In this document: positions 59,071 to 64,000 of the stretch, in pieces | Position numbering within the stretch: the first letter of the stretch is position 1 | How the letters are laid out: the number at the start of each line of letters is the position of its first letter | Source: Alicyclobacillaceae bacterium I2511 | GTDB lineage: Bacteria; Bacillota; Bacilli; Alicyclobacillales; Alicyclobacillaceae | Length of the DNA: 64,000 bases | Assembly: GCA_003584005.1 (NCBI GenBank) | Contig: QXHL01000004.1 | Coordinates: 1-64,000, forward strand | Reading direction: 5' to 3' | Position numbers and translations under genes: made by a program | Notes under the pieces: model-generated | The model's database searches: none | Told to the model about the DNA's origin: nothing | Seen by the model: only the letters and a program-made list of their open reading frames with translations

Positions 59071-60040
59071 GCTTGGGGCCGCTACGAATAACCTGAATGA
59101 GTTGTGAAGTGGTCATGTGTGTGTGAAACACGTAAGTTCCTGGGTGCACATCCTTGTCTGCTCCCGTATTTTTCAGTTGCATATCAAACCAAACTGCACT
59201 GGGCACAAGGTGATGTGCGGCAAGAAACAGGGACATATCATGTAACGACATCCCCATTTGTAACTGAAAACTCAGCGCCTGTGGGACTTGTGCGAGGAAC
59301 TTTGTCCCAGCCTTAGTTGTTCCTGAACTTCCTTTACTGTTCGTCACACTAGAGGAGGGAGTCTGCACTACGGGGTTAACGCTGGCGGTAGGTCCCGTTA
59401 TCTGCGCCAACGTCTTTGGAAGCGCCGTTGCCAGGCTGACGGGTTCCAACACATACCCATGTTGCTGCGCCCATTGACTGGCCGTAATACGATTTAGATT
59501 TGTTCCCCGGGGTGCGACAGCAAATCCCACCCATCCAGCAATCAAAACGGCAGCCACGGCACTCGACCAGGCCAACCAAGAATGGCGGTACCAAGGAAAT
59601 TGGTGTACCGACGTAATTCCCTGAAAGGTCCAAGTATCCCGCTGATAACGCAACCGCCAGTCTACGAATGATTGGCGCAACCGCGACCTCACCAGAAAAA
59701 TCATCGGACCTTCCGGCAAGGGTTCAACGGCAAGCACATGACCCTGCAGAACCGATTGCCACATCCGTGCGTAATCAGCGTCGTTTTCACCCAATCCTTT
59801 TGGATGCTCTAATAAATATAGCCGAACTTGTTGAATAAACTCAGTGCGTTCTAAAGGACGACAACCCAATTGTAGTGTCGCACGAGCAAAAGATTGGTGT
59901 ACCACAGAACTAAGCAAAGGGGAATGTACATGCTCGAACGAACTTAGATGCGTTTGTAGAGCCAAATCTTCCACCCTTTCTGAGATTCCTGCCCCTTGTA
60001 GCAAGGTTCCAAGGAACTCGGACAGCCTATAGTATACCAC
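59066..60040 (-). CDS. Membrane protein with an MltG-like (YceG) N-terminal subdomain at its C-terminus
   Basis: 324 residues. A cytoplasmic-like 150-residue part is followed by a membrane helix (LAWSSAVAAVLIAGWVGFAVA, about residues 155-176), a Ser/Thr-rich linker (SSSVTNSKGSSGTTKAG) and a C-terminal domain QLQMGMSLHDMSLFLAAHHLVP, then PGTYVFHTHMTTSQLIQVIR, which resembles the LysM-like subdomain of endolytic transglycosylase MltG (I-x-x-G-x-x...L-x-x-x-G-x-Y). The catalytic domain of MltG is missing. The start is weak: GTG at 60040 without a good ribosome binding site. Possibly a cell-wall regulator; unverified. Confidence 0.65.
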   Translation of the reverse strand: MVYYRLSEFLGTLLQGAGISERVEDLALQTHLSSFEHVHSPLLSSVVHQSFARATLQLGCRPLERTEFIQQVRLYLLEHPKGLGENDADYARMWQSVLQGHVLAVEPLPEGPMIFLVRSRLRQSFVDWRLRYQRDTWTFQGITSVHQFPWYRHSWLAWSSAVAAVLIAGWVGFAVAPRGTNLNRITASQWAQQHGYVLEPVSLATALPKTLAQITGPTASVNPVVQTPSSSVTNSKGSSGTTKAGTKFLAQVPQALSFQLQMGMSLHDMSLFLAAHHLVPSAVWFDMQLKNTGADKDVHPGTYVFHTHMTTSQLIQVIRSGPKP

Positions 60041-60179
60041 GTTGCAGTGTACACCCGTGAAGGGGTATGCCTGACATCTATGTAAAAAGTCCCCGCGAAG
60101 GGAACCCCATAAAAGAGTTAAGCGCCCATTACCAACAATCTATTGGCTTTCATTCAGAGCGAATTACATACCCTATGGG

Positions 60180-61073
60180 TTACACATCTGTTACCATTTG
60201 TGTGCTCAGCCGCAGACGCCATAATCCATCAGACACCTCATCCAGCGCCCGCTTGTTCAGTAAAGAATCCACATAGTCCTCTGGCAAGACCGTAAAACCA
60301 CCATGCAGTCCACACAGGCCTCCAGCTACTGCCGCCACAGTATCCGCATCATAACCCGCATTGGCAGCCGCCTGAATAACCGCGGAGAACGAGTCTAGGG
60401 TCAAAAGCCAGTGCAAAGCCCAACTCAAAGTGTTTACCACATAGCCGTCTGGGGACCTCTCAGGTGGATGTTGCTGCACAGACGCGTACCTCGTTCCAGC
60501 AATCACTGCAAGAATTGCCGGGTGCAAAGCCTCCCCGTGCAGCACCCGATGGGCGATGCGATTATATATAACACAAGCCTCTGCAGCTTGGTCATCATAA
60601 TGAGTCATTTTTGATTGACTCCAGGTAATTTTTTCTATGGTTTGTAAGTCGTCATAGGCCAATGCAACTGGTAAACAACGCATTAGTGACCCATTGCCTG
60701 CACTCTGCCCGTTCTGATTTTGGTGCACCTGTTGTGCAGCTGCAAACCAATCCCCTTGGTAGGTGTGAAATACGGCTTCAATCGTGAGCCCCACAGATTT
60801 CGGTTTAGATTGATGCCACTCTAAAAAATGCTCACCAATATGTGGAATTGGATTTTGTGGGTCATCCAGTATTCCCCGCGCCACGGCAAGCGCCATAGCC
60901 GTATCATCCGTAGTTTCCCCCTTTTGCCATACCCCTGACGAACTCATCTCAGTCAAATATCCATACCGCCCCCTGATGTTCTCCGGAGTCAAAAACTCTG
61001 TGGCAGCTCCCAAAGCATCACCAATGGCAAAGCCATAAATTGCCCCTTTAATGTGATGATACAGGTTCAGCAT
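60180..61073 (-). CDS. ADP-ribosylglycohydrolase family protein
   Basis: 297 residues. Binuclear Mg/Mn family (DraG/ARH). Seen: GFAIGDALGAATEF near the start, GETTDDTAMALAVARG (metal-binding T-D-D-T), QNGQSAGNGSLMRCLPVAL, and ANAGYDADTVAAVAGGLCGLHGG (D-A-D-T metal site) at the end. It removes ADP-ribose from protein or nucleic acid; in a free-standing form the target is unknown. No NAD-dependent ADP-ribosyltransferase gene is beside it. Confidence 0.93.
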   Translation of the reverse strand: MLNLYHHIKGAIYGFAIGDALGAATEFLTPENIRGRYGYLTEMSSSGVWQKGETTDDTAMALAVARGILDDPQNPIPHIGEHFLEWHQSKPKSVGLTIEAVFHTYQGDWFAAAQQVHQNQNGQSAGNGSLMRCLPVALAYDDLQTIEKITWSQSKMTHYDDQAAEACVIYNRIAHRVLHGEALHPAILAVIAGTRYASVQQHPPERSPDGYVVNTLSWALHWLLTLDSFSAVIQAAANAGYDADTVAAVAGGLCGLHGGFTVLPEDYVDSLLNKRALDEVSDGLWRLRLSTQMVTDV

Positions 61074-61153
61074 GGATGTGACCCCCCAAAAGTGGATTTA
61101 TCCAAATCCAACGATTACCTTGGCATGTCTAATGTGAGTATACCCCAATACAC

Positions 61154-61187
61154 CGCTGTATGGGTGACAAGTGTCACCCATACAGCG
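61154..61187. terminator. 15-pair perfect stem-loop
   Basis: CGCTGTATGGGTGAC (61154-61168) pairs with GTCACCCATACAGCG (61173-61187), loop AAGT. It lies between the flavin reductase gene's end and the ADP-ribosylglycohydrolase start, so it would end the former. No T-run. Confidence 0.7.
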
Positions 61188-61237
61188 AGAAAATTCGTAC
61201 CGTAGCCGCTTCCTTTTTACCCCTTTGGCTAAGGTCG

Positions 61238-61714
61238 TTACCCTCCGTAAAACAATCCAGTTTCTTTTAGTGTCATGGGATTCCCTGTACGATGAAGCCC
61301 AGCGTCCACCACTTCACCCACAAATAGTACATGGTCTCCCCGTTCATTCACGTCCACAACTCTACACTCAAACCAAGACAAGGCATCCTTTAGGATGGGG
61401 CTGCCCGTATTCTGTGTGTAAAATTCCACCTCACCAAATTTATTACCTACTCGCGACACTGGTTTAAAAAAGGAAAAGGCCAAATCCTTTTGTCCTGTTT
61501 CCAGCACACTCACTGAAAACACCCCACTGTCACGAATACCGTCACAGGATGTGGTCCCCTTTTTTGCGGCAATTGCCACAAGTGGCGGAGTAAAAGAGAT
61601 CTGGGTCACCCAGTTTCCCGTAAACGCATTAACATCATCGCCCACTTTTGTACCAATCACGTACAAGCCGTAAGAAATCCCACGCAAAGCACCTTTTTTC
61701 GACTTATCATCCAT
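61238..61714 (-). CDS. Flavin reductase-like FMN-binding protein
   Basis: 158 residues. The FMN-binding split-barrel of the flavin reductase family is seen in LYVIGTKVGDDVNAFTGNWVTQISFTPPLVAIAAKKGTTS (N-terminal FMN region), FSVSVLETGQKDLAFSFF, and VLFVGEVVDAGL. Such proteins supply reduced FMN to monooxygenases or reduce quinones and dyes; no partner is adjacent. ATG with AAAGGTGGG upstream. A palindrome ATGATATCAT lies at 61731-61740 upstream. Confidence 0.9.
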   Translation of the reverse strand: MDDKSKKGALRGISYGLYVIGTKVGDDVNAFTGNWVTQISFTPPLVAIAAKKGTTSCDGIRDSGVFSVSVLETGQKDLAFSFFKPVSRVGNKFGEVEFYTQNTGSPILKDALSWFECRVVDVNERGDHVLFVGEVVDAGLHRTGNPMTLKETGLFYGG

Positions 61715-61857
61715 AAAATGCCCACCTTTTCATGATATCATAGTTCCCACACAAGGAACCTAAGTTCTATCCTAGCGGAATTTCGTCACAAATTGAACAA
61801 TTTTTATTTCTTAACTGGTAACTACATTTTGCACTGCGGCATCCAATGGGGTCTAAA

Positions 61858-62499
61858 TTAGGAGCCCTCTGATTCACGAAAGTAAGGATTCACGAGCTTT
61901 TGCTCAGCCACTGTACTCTCTAACCCATGCCCAGGGTAAATTTTTAATCTATTAGGGAGTGTTAACAACCGTTGCAAAGAACTTCTCATGTCCTGCAAGT
62001 TGGACAAAGGCAAATCTGTCCGGCCAATCGTCCCGGCGAAAAGAGTGTCTCCAGTAAAAGCTACCTCATTTCCCACCAGGCTAATGCTGCCTGGGGAGTG
62101 GCCCGGAGTATGCCAAATGGTAAAATCGTGGGTACCCACAGACACCAAATCGCCATCCTCCCAATACACATCAGGCAATTGCAGTGCCTCAATACGGCGC
62201 CCCAACCAAGTTTGCGCAGACGCCTGTAACTGCTCCCATAAAGGTAAATCTGCTTTGTGCAAATAAGCAGGTACCCCCAAGCTCTGGCGCAGCACATCCA
62301 CCCCCATGATATGATCCAGGTGACCATGGGTCAACCAGAGGGCCCGTACTGTTAAACTGTGTCGAGTCACGAAATCCAACACACGAGTGACATCTGTGTC
62401 CCCGGGATCAACAATCACTGCTTCGCGAATGTTCCCAGTCTCCCATAAAACATAACAGTTGGAGGCCAGTGGGCCCAAGACAAAGGGCATTATTTCCAT
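61858..62499 (-). CDS. MBL-fold metallo-hydrolase (glyoxalase II-like)
   Basis: 213 residues. Metal-binding motif ALWLTHGHLDHIMGVDVL (H-x-H-x-D-H), IWHTPGHSPGSISLVG (third His), FTGDTLFAGTIGRTDL (bridging Asp) and IYPGHGLESTVAEQK (last His). This YqgX/YcbL-like branch usually acts as a hydroxyacylglutathione- or bacillithiol-type thioesterase; the substrate is not clear. ATG with GGAGG 8 bases upstream. It follows dtd by 46 bases on the same strand. Confidence 0.93.
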   Translation of the reverse strand: MEIMPFVLGPLASNCYVLWETGNIREAVIVDPGDTDVTRVLDFVTRHSLTVRALWLTHGHLDHIMGVDVLRQSLGVPAYLHKADLPLWEQLQASAQTWLGRRIEALQLPDVYWEDGDLVSVGTHDFTIWHTPGHSPGSISLVGNEVAFTGDTLFAGTIGRTDLPLSNLQDMRSSLQRLLTLPNRLKIYPGHGLESTVAEQKLVNPYFRESEGS

Positions 62500-62545
62500 T
62501 CACAGTTCCTCCGAATCCTACTAATTTATACGTTTCAGACAACCT

Positions 62546-62995
62546 TTAACACTGTCTCTCCGAATCCAAAATGAGCGTCACTGGCCCATCGTTGACTAGT
62601 CGGACATCCATCATTGCCCCAAAAACCCCTGTCTCCACTGTCAGATCGTGCTTTCGCAGATTGGAATTCAATTCATCAAACCATTGTCGGGCCTGCTTTT
62701 GGTCCGCTGCTTTGCTGAAGCTAGGCCTCCTGCCATGACGGACATCTCCGTACAAAGTGAACTGGGATACGGACAAAACGGACCCGCCTAGTTCAAGGAT
62801 ATCTCGGTTCATTTTCCCTTGTGCGTCTTCAAATATTCGCAAATGTACAATCTTTTGCACGATGTAGTTAAGGTCCACTGTCTGATCACCGACGGCAATT
62901 CCCACCAATAAAAGTAGGCCGTTTCCAATGGATCCTACCGTTTGCCCGGCCACCTGGACAGAGGCTTCACGCACTCGCTGCACCACAACCCTCAT
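62546..62995 (-). CDS. dtd: D-aminoacyl-tRNA deacylase
   Basis: 149 residues. It removes D-amino acids from tRNA. Start MRVVVQRVREASVQVAGQ, the S-Q-F-T-L-Y-G-D motif (SVSQFTLYGDVRHGRRPSF) and the G-P motif (NDGPVTLILDS) are intact. Operonic with relA upstream and the MBL hydrolase downstream; the relA-dtd order is widely conserved in Bacillota. Confidence 0.95.
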   Translation of the reverse strand: MRVVVQRVREASVQVAGQTVGSIGNGLLLLVGIAVGDQTVDLNYIVQKIVHLRIFEDAQGKMNRDILELGGSVLSVSQFTLYGDVRHGRRPSFSKAADQKQARQWFDELNSNLRKHDLTVETGVFGAMMDVRLVNDGPVTLILDSERQC

Positions 62996-63048
62996 GATTT
63001 GCGATGTCCTCCTAGTCTTAAACGCCCAGATTCCCCTAAACCATACAT

Positions 63049-64000
63049 TTACTGAATCACCCGGCGCACTGTACGAATATCCTTTAACCTTTTAATTCGC
63101 TCCACGACGCCGCGTAAATGGTCAATGTTGCGAATACGCAGAGTCAAATTCACGTGGGCAATGCGTTGGCTGTCAGCCCGTGCGCTAACGGCCGTGATAT
63201 TTGTCTTTGTTTCATTGATGGCATTCATGACTTCATTGACGAGCCCAGTTCTATCCAGACCCAGCACCTCTAAGTCCACAGAATAGAACATATCCGGTGT
63301 GCTTGCCCACTCCACTGCAATCACATGTTGTGCATCCACAAGCAGATCTGCTGCATTGGGACAGTCTGCTCGATGCACAGATACGCCATGACCGCGCGTG
63401 ATGAAACCAATAATTTCATCCCCAGGAACTGGATTGCAGCAGTGCGCTAAGCGAATCAAGATATTGTCAATCCCGAGCACTCGCACCCCTTGGGGGCTGG
63501 CTTTCCCTTGCGGTTTGCTCTCTATCACCGGCGGTGCAACCTCTACAGGACCGTGATCTCGACGGTACTTTTCAATCAGTCTCCCAATGACTTGCGCCGC
63601 GCTAAGCCCGCCATAACCGATGGCTGCATACATTTCGGAGTCCTTTGCAAAATTTAGTTTTTGCAGCACATCTGCGAGGTAGCTGGAATTGAGCAAGTCT
63701 GTCAAAGCATACTTTTGACGGACAATTTCTTTTTCTAACGTTTCTCTCCCACGAGCTACATTTTCTTCACGGTTTTCTCGTTTAAACCACTGACGAATTT
63801 TTCCTTTTGCTTGCGAAGATTGGACAATTTTTAACCAATCTCGACTTGGACCATAGCTCTGTTTAGAGGTCAACACTTCCACGATGTCGCCGGTACGCAT
63901 ACGGTAATCCAGGGGTACTATTTTGCCATTGACTTTAGCACCAACGCAGTGATTGCCAATGTCTGTATGGATGCGGTAGGCGAAATCGATGGGGACACTG
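63049..64000 (-). CDS. relA: RelA/SpoT-type (p)ppGpp synthetase/hydrolase, C-terminal part
   Basis: The C-terminal about 317 residues; the 5' part lies beyond the window. The visible part begins in the TGS domain (SVPIDFAYRIHTDIGNHCVG, then VPLDYRMRTGDIVEVLTSKQ), continues through the helical and zinc-finger-like region (GIDNILIRLAHCCNPVPGDEIIGFITRGHGVSVHRADCPN), and ends with the ACT/RRM domain (LEVLGLDRTGLVNEVMNAINETKTN). RelA/Rel is the main stringent-response enzyme. The catalytic hydrolase and synthetase domains are not in the window. Confidence 0.94.
   Translation of the reverse strand, partial: SVPIDFAYRIHTDIGNHCVGAKVNGKIVPLDYRMRTGDIVEVLTSKQSYGPSRDWLKIVQSSQAKGKIRQWFKRENREENVARGRETLEKEIVRQKYALTDLLNSSYLADVLQKLNFAKDSEMYAAIGYGGLSAAQVIGRLIEKYRRDHGPVEVAPPVIESKPQGKASPQGVRVLGIDNILIRLAHCCNPVPGDEIIGFITRGHGVSVHRADCPNAADLLVDAQHVIAVEWASTPDMFYSVDLEVLGLDRTGLVNEVMNAINETKTNITAVSARADSQRIAHVNLTLRIRNIDHLRGVVERIKRLKDIRTVRRVIQ

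Noticed and set aside
1-64000. CRISPR arrays, prophage or insertion sequence
   Set aside because: No regularly spaced repeats, no transposase, integrase or phage structural gene was found; repeats present are short and local.

Overview
The window looks like the chromosome of a spore-forming Bacillota, most like the Alicyclobacillaceae and related acidophile lineages. The evidence is the gene set: a CymR-type Rrf2 regulator, AddA/AddB, YheC/YheD-type and GerP-like spore proteins, bacilliredoxin BrxA, the Gram-positive coproporphyrin haem genes (hemE-hemH-hemY), CcpA- and CcpN-like sites, and strong AGGAGG ribosome binding sites with frequent GTG and TTG starts. There is no prophage, insertion sequence or CRISPR array. 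The genus is an inference. An unusual trait for such a bacterium is the ability to decode selenocysteine: selA and a complete tRNA-Sec (UCA anticodon) are both here, about 42 kb apart, but selB and selD are not.

Layout. 1-750: pair of CrcB/Fluc fluoride channel genes (first one cut by the window edge). 874-8557 (minus): zinc-ribbon protein, cymR, rarA, a 6S RNA candidate, the hisS-aspS operon with its promoter and an attenuator-like leader, then selA with a small ORF just behind its UGA stop. 8677-11522: hemL, trxA, a Na/Ca exchanger. 11598-16857 (minus): a membrane-protein and ABC-exporter cluster. 17117-18391: a PIG-V-like glycosyltransferase interrupted by one in-frame UGA. 18454-20548: spore genes. 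20658-24668: panD, queF, an RsmF-like rRNA methylase, and a DUF2089/DUF4097 operon behind a promoter covered by inverted repeats. 24776-29905: PLP enzyme, SDR, cyclophilin, moeA and hypotheticals. 30042-33802: pckA, a DUF309 gene, galU, a TetR regulator. 33904-41722: addA/addB. 41916-46904: MFS transporter, dusB, TM2 protein, D,D-carboxypeptidase, a DtxR-family regulator, brxA. 47292-50796: hemE-hemH-hemY. 50960: tRNA-Sec. 51117-58120: Nudix, DUF2892, DUF1003, recQ, type-3 proS, yihY, a hypothetical gene. 58121-60040: a gene-free stretch, a small gene with a perfect cre site, palindromic repeats and an orphan MltG-like membrane protein. 60180-64000 (minus): ADP-ribosylglycohydrolase, flavin reductase, metallo-beta-lactamase fold hydrolase, dtd, and the C-terminal part of relA.

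How it fits together. Most of the window is housekeeping: translation (aspS, hisS, proS, dtd, dusB, queF, rsmF, tRNA-Sec/selA), recombination and repair (addAB, recQ, rarA), haem (hemL plus hemE-H-Y), central carbon (pckA, galU) and thiol redox (trxA, brxA, cymR). MoeA together with selA and tRNA-Sec would fit a molybdenum selenoenzyme such as formate dehydrogenase elsewhere in the genome, but this is inference. The most interesting unexplained points are the two places where a reading frame continues past a UGA in a genome that can decode UGA as selenocysteine (the glycosyltransferase, and selA itself), the attenuator before hisS, and a set of long perfect stem-loops between genes that lack the usual U-tract.
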